64,000 bases of DNA, taken from contig DKID01000023.1 in NCBI GenBank assembly GCA_002454045.1, positions 1 through 64,000 of the forward strand, read 5' to 3'. A program made the translations under genes and the position numbers. How positions within the stretch are numbered: position 1 is the first letter of the stretch; every line of letters starts with the position of its first letter. Positions 33,308-40,823 of this stretch are shown in pieces. The notes under the pieces were generated by a model. That model saw only the letters and a list, made by a program, of their open reading frames with translations, did not search any database and was not told the origin of the DNA. The stretch comes from Nitrospina sp. UBA6727 (GTDB lineage: Bacteria > Nitrospinota > Nitrospinia > Nitrospinales > VA-1).

Positions 33308-33500
33308 TGGTGGAGGTGGCGGGAATTGAACCCGCGTCCGTAGATCCTACACACATCGGCGACTACATGTTTAGTCCGCGCTTCAAATTAACCGATCTGC
33401 CAGTCGGCAGACGAACTTGCGAATCGGCGAGCCCGATTGGTTTTAACCGTCAGCTGGCGGAACGAAAAAAATCCGCGGCGAACATTTTTCCGTGAGGCCC
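33308..33500 (-). ncRNA. ssrA: 3' portion of a transfer-messenger RNA gene (ssrA)
   Basis: The minus strand ends CGGGTTCAATTCCCGCCACC then TCCACCA, a T arm and acceptor with encoded CCA. It is preceded by the conserved GCGCGGACTAAACATGTAG block found near tmRNA 3' ends. Further upstream are two stems, AATCGG/CCGATT and CTGCC/GGCAG, as in the last pseudoknots. The expected 5' half (GG-rich acceptor strand, TTCGACGGG and the tag reading frame) is not found. Only 198 nt lie between the CCA and the ferredoxin gene, against the usual 330-400. Either this is a truncated copy, or the gene is split or permuted. The 5' limit given is approximate. Confidence 0.75.
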
Positions 33501-33505
33501 AAGTT

Positions 33506-33832
33506 TCAGTTTTTTGGTTTGAAGGAAATGCGCAGCCGGTCAACCGGGCGGTCGTTCTGGATGTGTTCGGTGAAAATTTCTTCCAGGTCTTGCGTCGTCT
33601 TCGGGGAATACCAAACGTCATCGGGGTAAACTACCATGGTTGGCCCCTGTGCGCAGGCGTCCAAGCACCCGGCCTTGTTGACCCGCACCTTTCCTTTCAT
33701 CCCTGATTCGTGGACACGGTCTTTCATGTAATCCAAAAGTTTGGCAGAGCCTCGCGCAGAACAACAGCCGCGCGCGTCGTCGGTTTTTCTTTCGTTGATG
33801 CAGATGAAAATATGTTTTTGAAAACGCGGCAT
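33506..33832 (-). CDS. Thioredoxin-fold [2Fe-2S] ferredoxin
   Basis: This 108-aa protein belongs to the thioredoxin-like [2Fe-2S] ferredoxin family. HIFICINERK carries Cys11 and ARGCCSARGS carries Cys23/Cys24. RVNKAGCLDACAQGPTMVVY provides Cys49 and Cys53. The typical VWYSPKTTQDLEEIFTEHI follows. It is a soluble electron carrier. It precedes no redox partner in an obvious operon, but the next genes upstream on the same strand handle sulfur transfer. A 130-nt gap separates it from the cysM-like gene. Confidence 0.9.
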   Translation of the reverse strand: MPRFQKHIFICINERKTDDARGCCSARGSAKLLDYMKDRVHESGMKGKVRVNKAGCLDACAQGPTMVVYPDDVWYSPKTTQDLEEIFTEHIQNDRPVDRLRISFKPKN

Positions 33833-33962
33833 AGTTGATCAACGGGTTGGTTTTGTCGGGAAAAACTCAAGGTCAGCCGCGGCCAGGAATTTGACGGCGC
33901 CGCTACCGACAAACGCGGCGGCGTTATCTTGCGGAAAAAAAATATTCGTTCCGCGCGGCGAG

Positions 33963-34976
33963 TTATTGCTCGTTGGTTTCGCGTCGGGTGATGGAATGGG
34001 TCTCGTAATATTTTTTGAATTGCCCGAAGTTGACGTAACATCTTTCGCAACTATCCGGGAACACGGTCACAATCACGCCTCTTTTAATTTGCGCGGCGAG
34101 CCGCAAAGCCCCTACCAAGGCGGCGGCGGAAGAATGCCCGACCAGAATACCTTCCTGCTTTTCTAAGGTCTCGACCATGTCATAGGCTTCATCGGTCGGG
34201 ACGCTGATTTTGCCATCGAGTTCTTCTTCTTTATAAATTTCGGGAACGATGGACGTTTCCATGTGCTTGAGACCTTCCAAACCGTGCAACGATTCCGCCG
34301 GTTCCACCGCGTAGCATTTTATATCGGGATTCCGTTGCCGCAGTCCCCGGCTGGTTCCCATGATGGTGCCGCCGGTGCCGATGCCCGCCAGAAAATGAGT
34401 GACGCGGTGGTTGGTTTGGTTCCAGATTTCGGGCGCCGTGGTTTCTTGATGGGCTTGCCAATTGGAGTCGTTGTTGTATTGGTCTGGCATGAAGTAGACA
34501 TCAGGATTTTCCGTGTAGATTTTTTTTGCCATGATGATCGCGCCGTCCGAACCTTCGAAGGGACTGGAGGTCACAATTTCGGCGCCGTAAAAATCGGCCA
34601 TCAATCCTTTCCGTTCTCTGCAAACATTCGACGGCATGACCAGTTTGACTTTGTAGCCTTTTACTTTGCCAATCAGCGCGTAAGAGATGCCGGTGTTGCC
34701 GGAGGTGGAATCGAGGATAATTTTATCTTTGGTGAGCGCGCCGGACTTTTCGCCGTCTTCGATCATCTTCAAGGCGGGGCGGGACTTCACGGAACCGCCA
34801 GCATTTTTCCACTCGGCTTTGGCGTAAATCTCCACGTCCTTAAATTCTTTTCCCAGATTGTGAATGCGGACGAGAGGCGTGTTGCCGATCGCCTTTAACA
34901 CCGATTGATCAGTGATGACGGGGCAAGTCGGCGTCTGAACTTCGAATGGAATGGGAAAATTCATTGGCTTTGACAT
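33963..34976 (-). CDS. cysM: PLP-dependent cysteine synthase, CysM/CysO-dependent type
   Basis: This 337-aa beta-family PLP enzyme has a Schiff-base lysine in GGSVKSRPALKMIEDGE, the substrate loop LDSTSGNTGISYALIGKVKG and the phosphate-binding GIGTGGTIMGTSRGL. It departs from CysK in having GGSVKSR rather than GGSVKDR, and it has a 28-residue N-terminal extension. It lies 3 nt downstream of a MoeB homologue and a ThiS-like carrier. This matches the thiocarboxylate route, in which a carrier protein thiocarboxylate rather than free sulfide gives sulfur to O-phosphoserine or a similar acceptor. A canonical CysK is encoded separately nearby. Confidence 0.85.
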   Translation of the reverse strand: MSKPMNFPIPFEVQTPTCPVITDQSVLKAIGNTPLVRIHNLGKEFKDVEIYAKAEWKNAGGSVKSRPALKMIEDGEKSGALTKDKIILDSTSGNTGISYALIGKVKGYKVKLVMPSNVCRERKGLMADFYGAEIVTSSPFEGSDGAIIMAKKIYTENPDVYFMPDQYNNDSNWQAHQETTAPEIWNQTNHRVTHFLAGIGTGGTIMGTSRGLRQRNPDIKCYAVEPAESLHGLEGLKHMETSIVPEIYKEEELDGKISVPTDEAYDMVETLEKQEGILVGHSSAAALVGALRLAAQIKRGVIVTVFPDSCERCYVNFGQFKKYYETHSITRRETNEQ

Positions 34977-34979
34977 TTT

Positions 34980-35786
34980 TCAACGCGGCGATGCGCAGAA
35001 CTCTTCGTGGTCAATCAGTTCGGTAATCGTGGGATGGTCGCCGCAAACGGGGCAGTGCGGATCTTTTTTCAATTTTAGTTTTCTGAACTCTGTTTTCAAC
35101 GCGTCGTAAATGAGCAACGTTCCGATTAAGGTTTCTTCTTTGCCCAGAATTAGTTTTAGGGTTTCGACCACTTGCAAGTTACCGATCACTCCCGCCAGCA
35201 CTCCCAACACGCCGCCTTCCTGACAATTCGGAACCATGCCCGGCGGCGGCGGTTCCGGGTAGAGGCAACGGTAGCACGGACCTTTGTCGGATTTGAAAAT
35301 GGTTACTTGTCCTTCAAAACGAAAAATGCTGCCGTGGATATTTGTTTTTCCCGTCATCACGCAAGCGTCATTGATGAGATAGCGCGTGGCGAAATTGTCG
35401 GTGCCATCCAAAATATAATCGTAGCCGTCGAGCAAGCGCATGATGTTTGCGGCGCAAAGTTTTTCGTTGAAGACCGTGACGTTGACATCCGGGTTGAGCG
35501 CCGCGATGGTTTTTTTTGCCGACTCGGTTTTGAGCATACCGATGCGCTCGGTGTTGTGAATGATTTGCCGTTGCAAGTTGCTGAGGTCAACCGTGTCGAA
35601 GTCGATGATTCCCATGTTGCCGATGCCGGCGGCGGCGAGATAAAACGCGGCGGGCGAGCCTAGTCCGCCGACGCCGACCAAAAGTACTTTTGATTCCAAA
35701 AGGCGGCTTTGTCCTTCGCCCCCCACTTCGGGCAGGATGATGTGGCGACTGTAGCGTTCTATTTGTTCGTCGGTAAAATCTATCAT
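34980..35786 (-). CDS. moeB: MoeB/ThiF-type sulfur-carrier adenylyltransferase
   Basis: This 268-aa E1-like enzyme has the ATP loop VGVGGLGSPAAFYLAAAGIG, IIDFDTVDLSNLQRQIIHN, the LDGTDNFATRYLIND site and the catalytic-loop Cys in NCQEGGVLGVLAGVIG. It has zinc knuckles CYRC and CPVC. It adenylates the C-terminal glycine of a ubiquitin-like sulfur carrier so that it can accept sulfur. No rhodanese domain is fused. ATG 35786 has GGAG at good spacing; a GTG two codons earlier overlaps the carrier stop. It sits between the carrier and the cysM-like gene. Confidence 0.92.
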   Translation of the reverse strand: MIDFTDEQIERYSRHIILPEVGGEGQSRLLESKVLLVGVGGLGSPAAFYLAAAGIGNMGIIDFDTVDLSNLQRQIIHNTERIGMLKTESAKKTIAALNPDVNVTVFNEKLCAANIMRLLDGYDYILDGTDNFATRYLINDACVMTGKTNIHGSIFRFEGQVTIFKSDKGPCYRCLYPEPPPPGMVPNCQEGGVLGVLAGVIGNLQVVETLKLILGKEETLIGTLLIYDALKTEFRKLKLKKDPHCPVCGDHPTITELIDHEEFCASPR

Positions 35787-35788
35787 CC

Positions 35789-36067
35789 TCACGCTCCGCC
35801 AGCGATTGCCGGGATGATGGAAATTTCGTCGCCGTCTTTCACGGCGGTACTTTCGCCGTCAAGAAATCGGATGTCTTCTTCGTTCAAATATATATTGATG
35901 AAACGACGGGGCGTGCCATTTTCATCGCAGATGCGATCTTTAATTCCCGCAAACTGGCTTTCTAGATTGTTGAGGATTTCGCTGATGGTGGTGCCTTCCG
36001 CCGTCACTTCGCTTTGGTTGTTGGTCAACTTCATTAGCGGGGTGGGGACTCTTACTTTTACAGACAT
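35789..36067 (-). CDS. ThiS/MoaD/CysO-like ubiquitin-fold sulfur carrier ending Gly-Gly-Ala
   Basis: This 92-aa beta-grasp protein begins MSVKVRVPTPLMKLTNNQSE and ends DGDEISIIPAIAGGA. Carriers of this type normally end in Gly-Gly, which is adenylated and thiocarboxylated. Here one Ala follows, so a peptidase must first remove it, as described for HcyS-Ala of the thiocarboxylate methionine pathway. No JAMM peptidase is seen in the window. It is flanked by threonine synthase (11-nt gap) and MoeB (overlap). Its sulfur could serve cysteine or homocysteine synthesis; the CysM-like neighbour favours cysteine. Confidence 0.88.
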   Translation of the reverse strand: MSVKVRVPTPLMKLTNNQSEVTAEGTTISEILNNLESQFAGIKDRICDENGTPRRFINIYLNEEDIRFLDGESTAVKDGDEISIIPAIAGGA

Positions 36068-36078
36068 GCTGCGCTCCT

Positions 36079-37320
36079 TTAAACCGTTAGACTATTTGCG
36101 AAAACTTCTTCAAAACTATCTATCTTTGGATCGATGACGGTGGGGGCGGGAAAACAATTGGTCAGGGCTTCCTGGGTTTTTAAGCCGTTGCCGGTGATGC
36201 AAATCACGGTTACTTCGTCGGGTTTAATCCGACCTTGCTGCGCCAATTTTTTGGTGACGCCCACCGTAACGCCGCCCGCGGTTTCCGTGAACACCCCTTC
36301 CGTCTTAGCCAACAATTCCATGGCGGAGATGATCTCTTCGTCCGATACGTCTTCCCCGTAACCGCCACTGATGCTCGCGGTCTTGATGCCGTAGTATCCG
36401 TCCGCGGGATTTCCGATGGCGATGGATTTGGCAATCGTGTTCGGCTTTTTTACGGGGATGATATTTTCGCTGCCATTTTTTATTGCCGTGGTGACGGGGG
36501 AACAGCCGGTAGCCTGTGCCGCAAAAACTTTGGTTTGCACTTTGTCGACCAGCCCCAGCATTTTGAATTCGTGAAAGGCTTTCCATATTTTCGTGATTAG
36601 CGAACTTCCCGCCACGGGAACGACGACGTTGTCCGGCGTCTTCCAACCTAGTTGCTCGGCGATTTCGTAACCGTAAGATTTAGACCCGTCGCCGTAATAA
36701 GGTCGGATGTTAATGTTCACGAAAGCCCAATTATGTTTCGCGCCGATTTCACTGCACAGTCGGTTCACGTCGTCGTAACTGCCGCGGATAGAAATCAGTT
36801 GCGCTCCGTAAATCAACGTCCCGATAATTTTTCCCGCCTCGAGTCCGTCGGGAATGAAGATGCAACTTTTCAGTCCAGCCTCGGCGGTTTGAGCCGCGAC
36901 CGAGTTTGCCAGGTTGCCCGTTGAGGCGCATGAGATGGTGTCGAACCCAAACTCTATGGCTTTGGAAATTGCCACCGACACCACCCGGTCTTTGAAAGAA
37001 AAAGTGGGATGGTTGACGGAATCATTTTTCAGGTACAGATGATTTAGTCCAATGGCTTTGCCCAGGTTTTTCGCCCGCACCAAAGGTGTGAAGCCAGTGT
37101 GAAGCCCCACTTTCGGAGGTTCATCCAGAGGCAACAGGGCTTCGTAACGCCACATGGAAGGCGGGCCAGACTCAATGGACTTTCGGGTCACGATCTTTTT
37201 GAGCGCTTCGTAATCGTAATTGACTTCAAGGGGACCAAAACAAAATTCGCAAACGTGAATGGGTTCCTCGGCGTACTCTCGTTTGCATTCTTTGCAGATC
37301 AATCCTTTTACGTGACTCAT
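36079..37320 (-). CDS. thrC: Threonine synthase (zinc-ribbon type)
   Basis: This 413-aa PLP enzyme converts O-phosphohomoserine to threonine. It has an N-terminal zinc ribbon (CKECKREY and CEFCFGPL, about 9-30), the PLP lysine in HPTFSFKDRVVSVAISKA, the SCASTGNLANSVAAQTAEAG loop and the C-terminal ETAGGVTVGVTKKL. Plant and archaeal threonine synthases share this form. It is the first gene of a five-gene minus-strand run with sulfur-carrier genes, an arrangement that also occurs in other bacteria. O-phosphohomoserine could also be an acceptor for sulfur, but sequence alone does not show that. Confidence 0.93.
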   Translation of the reverse strand: MSHVKGLICKECKREYAEEPIHVCEFCFGPLEVNYDYEALKKIVTRKSIESGPPSMWRYEALLPLDEPPKVGLHTGFTPLVRAKNLGKAIGLNHLYLKNDSVNHPTFSFKDRVVSVAISKAIEFGFDTISCASTGNLANSVAAQTAEAGLKSCIFIPDGLEAGKIIGTLIYGAQLISIRGSYDDVNRLCSEIGAKHNWAFVNINIRPYYGDGSKSYGYEIAEQLGWKTPDNVVVPVAGSSLITKIWKAFHEFKMLGLVDKVQTKVFAAQATGCSPVTTAIKNGSENIIPVKKPNTIAKSIAIGNPADGYYGIKTASISGGYGEDVSDEEIISAMELLAKTEGVFTETAGGVTVGVTKKLAQQGRIKPDEVTVICITGNGLKTQEALTNCFPAPTVIDPKIDSFEEVFANSLTV

Positions 37321-37378
37321 TCCAACTGTCCCTTGTTTTTCTTAAATTGAACGCGAAAAAATATTTCAGGTGCAACGC

Positions 37379-37393
37379 GGTGTCTTCGACACC
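37379..37393. other. Perfect short hairpin between cysK and thrC
   Basis: GGTGTC and GACACC pair around a TTC loop. It follows the cysK stop by 7 nt on the minus strand but has no T-run, so it may stabilise the mRNA end or act as a weak terminator. Confidence 0.35.
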
Positions 37394-37399
37394 AGTTTA

Positions 37400-38326
37400 T
37401 TAAAAGTGGTCATTGAAACTAAAATAACGTTCCCCCGTGTCTGGAAAAATTACCACAACATTTTTCCCGCGACCTAATTCTTCAGCCAATTCATTGGCGG
37501 CGAAACACGCGGCGCCGGAGGAAATTCCAACGAGAAGCCCCTCCTCTTTTCCCAGTCGCTGCGCGAACCGAAAAGCGTCTTCATCGGACACGGGAAAAAT
37601 GCGGTCCAGTAGATCGAAGTTCAGCACGCCGGGTTTGAAACCCGCGCCGATTCCTTGAATTTTGTGGGGACCGGGAGGCTTGCCCGACAACACCGCCGAG
37701 GTGGCTGGTTCGACTCCCGCCACTTTCACCGGGCCATAATGTTTTTTTAAGATTTCCCCGACGCCGGTGATGGTCCCCCCGGTTCCAATTCCCGCAACGA
37801 AACCATCCACGGATTCACCGTTCATCGCGGAAACAATTTCCGGCGCGGTTGTTTGCCGATGCACTTCCGGGTTGGCGAGATTGTTGAACTGTTGCGGCAT
37901 GAAATAATTCGGGTTTTCCGCCTGCATTTCTTCAGCCCTTTGGATGGTGCCTTCCATCCCGAACTCGGCGCGACTCAACTCGGCTTTTGCGCCGAAACTT
38001 TCCAGAATCATCCGCCGCTCGGTGCTCATATTTTCCGACATAACGAGTATGACATCGTAGCCTTTGATGGCGCCGACAAGAGCGAGGCCGATACCTGTAT
38101 TGCCGCTCGTAGGCTCGATGATCGTGGAACCGGGTTTCAGCAAGCCTCTTTTTTCCGCATCCTCCACCATGGCCAGCGCGATGCGGTCTTTGACACTGCC
38201 ACCCGGATTGAAGAATTCCAGTTTAGCGAAAATGTTGGCGCCGCTTGATGGGATAACGCTGTTCAGTTTAACCAAAGGGGTGCCGCCAATCAACTCTAAA
38301 CTATTCACAAATTTAGATTTAACCAT
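37400..38326 (-). CDS. cysK: Cysteine synthase A (O-acetylserine sulfhydrylase)
   Basis: This 308-aa CysK-type enzyme starts MVKSKFVNSLELIGGTPLVK. It has the PLP lysine in NPGGSVKDRIALAMVEDAEK, the EPTSGNTGIGLALVGAIKGY loop and the GTGGTITGVGEILK phosphate site. The C-terminus is GKNVVVIFPDTGERYFS. It makes cysteine from O-acetylserine and sulfide. It lies 79 nt upstream of thrC on the same strand, beyond a small hairpin, so the window carries both the sulfide route and the carrier-protein route to cysteine. Confidence 0.95.
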   Translation of the reverse strand: MVKSKFVNSLELIGGTPLVKLNSVIPSSGANIFAKLEFFNPGGSVKDRIALAMVEDAEKRGLLKPGSTIIEPTSGNTGIGLALVGAIKGYDVILVMSENMSTERRMILESFGAKAELSRAEFGMEGTIQRAEEMQAENPNYFMPQQFNNLANPEVHRQTTAPEIVSAMNGESVDGFVAGIGTGGTITGVGEILKKHYGPVKVAGVEPATSAVLSGKPPGPHKIQGIGAGFKPGVLNFDLLDRIFPVSDEDAFRFAQRLGKEEGLLVGISSGAACFAANELAEELGRGKNVVVIFPDTGERYFSFNDHF

Positions 38327-38453
38327 TTCAACCTTGAGAAACTAGCACGCCGCCGCGCTTCATTCGGAACGGATTTTCCGCGCGCCAAAAAATTGTTGCC
38401 GACGAAAAATTATCATCGCCAACAAAAAATTATGGAACAAAAGAATTTCCACT

Positions 38454-38693
38454 ATGCTTGAGATTAGCCCTGATTTCAAGCACTTTATGGGACGTTCCGC
38501 CAAGATGACGACTACAATAATGACGACGATGACGGTGACGACGGCGGTGACGATGCGGAGTTCGGCTTCCCCGAAAAATAATTTCGCGCGCGCGGTTTAC
38601 ATCGTTCCCGATTCCCAACGGAGGTTCTCCGCGGCTTCGTATATAATGACGGAATTAAAAAAAAGTTTGCTGGTCGGAGGGGATAAGTTTTGA
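38454..38693 (+). CDS. Doubtful 79-aa ORF across a triplet repeat tract
   Basis: The frame MLEISPDFKHFMGRSAKM runs through a Thr/Met-rich stretch encoded by the GACGATGACGG repeat (about 38505-38558). It ends in MTELKKSLLVGGDKF, overlapping the TTG start of the next gene. The ends look protein-like but the middle is repeat. It may be a real small gene invaded by the repeat, or chance. Confidence 0.25.
   Translation: MLEISPDFKHFMGRSAKMTTTIMTTMTVTTAVTMRSSASPKNNFARAVYIVPDSQRRFSAASYIMTELKKSLLVGGDKF
38505..38558. repeat. Dispersed GAC/GGT triplet tract
   Basis: About 54 nt of GATGACG, ACGACGATGACGGTGACG and GACGGCGGTGACG units match the family at 2.05, 9.55, 39.1, 40.7, 46.1 and 48.1 kb. It lies in the 363-nt gap between cysK and the next plus-strand gene. 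Confidence 0.65.
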
Positions 38694-39079
38694 GTGCACA
38701 GTCATTGCTGAATGATATTTTGAAACATCTGCCGCTCCGTGTTTACGGCAGGCGCGCGGTGTTGACCTTGTTGCGCGAGATGGGATTCGCGGCAAAAAAC
38801 AAAACGCCTCTTACCGCGACCGACGTTTATCGCGACGACCATTCTGGCGAACTGGTGTGCAAGTTAAGTTTGGACGGCAAAGGCGAACTCACCGCCGCGC
38901 TCACCAACTTGAAACTCGATATCGGTCATCCTCTATATCGAAAAGTAAAAAACTATCAGGCGGAAGTATCCGAAGCCCTCGGCAAATTGGACGCGGAAGA
39001 TGTCCGCCAAACCAACATTGACGAGGAAGACCGCGATGGTTTTCGCGACGGCTTCGGAGATTTGTTTAAGAACCGGTGA
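38690..39079 (+). CDS. 129-aa protein of unknown function
   Basis: TTG 38690 is chosen because a strong GGAGGGG lies about 8 nt upstream. The product (MSAQSLLNDILKHLPLRVYG) is soluble and alpha/beta in texture, with LVCKLSLDGKGELTAALTNL in the middle and an acidic tail (DEEDRDGFRDGFGDLFK). No family recognised. It is immediately followed by a long triplet repeat tract. Confidence 0.6.
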   Translation: MSAQSLLNDILKHLPLRVYGRRAVLTLLREMGFAAKNKTPLTATDVYRDDHSGELVCKLSLDGKGELTAALTNLKLDIGHPLYRKVKNYQAEVSEALGKLDAEDVRQTNIDEEDRDGFRDGFGDLFKNR

Positions 39080-39082
39080 GCC

Positions 39083-39203
39083 ATCGGTGACAGTGACGCG
39101 ACGACGACGCGGTGATGACGGTGACACGCCGCCGTCATCTGCGAAAGCAGGAATCCAGTGGAACATGCGCGATGATGACGACGGTGCCGATGACGCCGCT
39201 ACG
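39083..39203. repeat. Long dispersed triplet tract with both orientations
   Basis: GTGACAGTGACGCGACGACG units continue to GATGACGGTGACACGCCGCC and GATGATGACGACGGTGCCGA. The motif switches from the GAC-rich to the GTC-rich sense around 39125-39137 (GACACGCCGCCGTCATC), giving partial dyad symmetry. It fills the whole gap between two convergent genes, so it could act as a bidirectional transcript end. Confidence 0.65.
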
Positions 39204-39206
39204 TTG

Positions 39207-40541
39207 CTACTCTGAGTTGATGAATTTTTTCAGGAAGGGGAACATGGCGCCGCGTTTCTCGATCATCTCTTCTCGCGACTTCTTCACCACCGCCGCATCG
39301 ATGACGAGTATGTCCCGCTCGGCGGCGAACTTCTCGATGCCTTTCACTACCATGCCGCGCGCGAAGGAAGGGATGCGCTCCAGCCTTTGTTTGGCTTCCG
39401 CCGTCCACTGCGTTTGGAATTCAACTTCCAGTCCGAGCGTGTCTTCGATTTTTAAGGTGATGGCTTTGCCGCCGTATTTTCCCGGCTCGTAATCGCAGGA
39501 CGGATCGGGCGCCATATAATTTCCGGTTTCGGCGAAAGCGCGCGCTCGGCAACCGGAACACATCGCGGAGAATTCGCAAGTTCCGCATTTGCCTTCCAGT
39601 CCTTTGCGGCTTCGCAACTCCACCATGAGCGGAGCGTTTTCCCAAAGGTCTTTGAAGGTTTTAGTTTTTAGGTTGCCGACGGATTCTGCGATGAAGGGGC
39701 AGGGCGTCAGGTTGCCTTCCGGCGAGATGCGACTGTAATGCGTGGCGGCGGGACATCCGCCAGAATAGGTGCGGGTGTAAACCGATTCGGGATCGTTCTC
39801 GTAAACCACCCTTTTATATTGCGGCGCGCATTTGGAATTGATCATCAACCGACCTTTGTATTTCATTTGTTGTTCGTAAAGCATTTGCAAAGCTTCTTCG
39901 TAAGCGGCGTTGGAAATGTCGGTGTTGCCTTGCCCGCGTCCCGTGCAAATTAAAAAGTACAGGTTGAAAGCGATGGCGCCGATTTTTTCGGTGAACTCAA
40001 CTACCTCCGGAATTTCTTTGTAGTTCATTTCCGAAACCGACATCTGCACGAGGAAGTCAACGCCGACTTCGTTCAGAATATCGAAAGCGTTCATGGAAAG
40101 TTCCCAGGCTTTTTCCACGCCGCGAAACTTGTTGTGCTTGTCCGGGTTCATCGAGTCGATGCTGATGCCGACGCCGTGCGCCCCCGCGGCTTTAATTTTT
40201 TCCGCGTTGACGCGGTTGATCATGGTGCCGTTGGTGCCCAGCACGACCATGAATTTTTTGTCGGCGGCGTAACGGATAATCTCGTAAATGTCGGGACGAA
40301 GTAGCGGTTCGCCACCGGTGAGAATCAGAAACGCGTTGGGGTTGACTTCGGAAATTTGGTCGATTACTCGGAAACATTCCGCGGTGTCGAGTTCATCGGT
40401 TTTGACGCCGCCGCGAAAATCCGCGTCGAGATAGCAGTGATCGCAGTTGAGGTTGCACCGCTTGGTGAGGTTCCACGAAATTGAGTAAGCGCGGAAATCC
40501 ATCTTGCCCGCGCCGACTTCCAAAGTAGGTTTGGTTTCCAT
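39207..40541 (-). CDS. Radical SAM/SPASM protein with C-terminal PCP_red domain (NirJ/Ahb-like)
   Basis: This 444-aa protein has WNLTKRCNLNCDHCYLDA (Cys29, Cys33, Cys36) binding the SAM cluster and LTGGEPLLRPD as the GGE motif. A SPASM region has auxiliary-cluster cysteines in SGGCPAATH, LTPCPF, GKCGTCEFSAMCSGCRARAF and DPSC. The C-terminal 65 residues (WTAEAKQRLERIPSFARGMV and following) match the PCP_red domain, which folds as a small helical light-independent protochlorophyllide-reductase-like module. The layout resembles haem d1 or alternative haem radical SAM enzymes NirJ, AhbC and AhbD. Substrate cannot be fixed. Monocistronic. Confidence 0.87.
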   Translation of the reverse strand: METKPTLEVGAGKMDFRAYSISWNLTKRCNLNCDHCYLDADFRGGVKTDELDTAECFRVIDQISEVNPNAFLILTGGEPLLRPDIYEIIRYAADKKFMVVLGTNGTMINRVNAEKIKAAGAHGVGISIDSMNPDKHNKFRGVEKAWELSMNAFDILNEVGVDFLVQMSVSEMNYKEIPEVVEFTEKIGAIAFNLYFLICTGRGQGNTDISNAAYEEALQMLYEQQMKYKGRLMINSKCAPQYKRVVYENDPESVYTRTYSGGCPAATHYSRISPEGNLTPCPFIAESVGNLKTKTFKDLWENAPLMVELRSRKGLEGKCGTCEFSAMCSGCRARAFAETGNYMAPDPSCDYEPGKYGGKAITLKIEDTLGLEVEFQTQWTAEAKQRLERIPSFARGMVVKGIEKFAAERDILVIDAAVVKKSREEMIEKRGAMFPFLKKFINSE

Positions 40542-40659
40542 CGTAGATTAAGGTCGCCGCAACCTTCCCGAAAAAATTAAAGGATTGATGGTTGCCTCAT
40601 ATAGTACGAAGTTTCCGCCGCCGAAGCAAATATTTTCTCGGCGGAGCGTTTGACAAATC

Positions 40660-40744
40660 GGTCACCGCCGCCGTCACCACCACGCCGTTACCGCCGTTGC
40701 CGTCACGCCACCACCGTCGCGCCGTCACCGCGAACATCGCCGCC
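40660..40744. repeat. Dispersed GTCACCGCC triplet tract
   Basis: About 85 nt of GTCACCGCCGCCGTCACC, CCGTTACCGCCGTTGCCGTC and CGTCGCGCCGTCACCGCG units lie in the 282-nt gap between the radical SAM gene and the FxsA gene. This is the clearest GTC-sense copy of the family. Confidence 0.7.
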
Positions 40745-40823
40745 GGGATTTTTGCTTTCCAGCGACCATGGGCCGTGCTATGGTCGGCGCTTCGGTTCGT
40801 TTAACTTTTACGCGCGCTAAAAA

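Noticed and set aside
29101..33310. Direct-repeat att pair bracketing the methylase island
   Set aside because: The ssrA 3' end sequence was searched for by eye near 29.0-29.3 kb and no copy was found, so exact island ends cannot be claimed. No integrase gene is present.
33190..33495. 101-codon plus-strand frame across the ssrA region containing VEVAGIEPAS
   Set aside because: This peptide is the well-known spurious translation of the antisense of a T arm/acceptor ending. The DNA is RNA gene, not coding.
40592..40804. 70-codon plus-strand frame before the FxsA gene
   Set aside because: Its middle is the GTCACCGCC repeat and the ends have no protein-like features.
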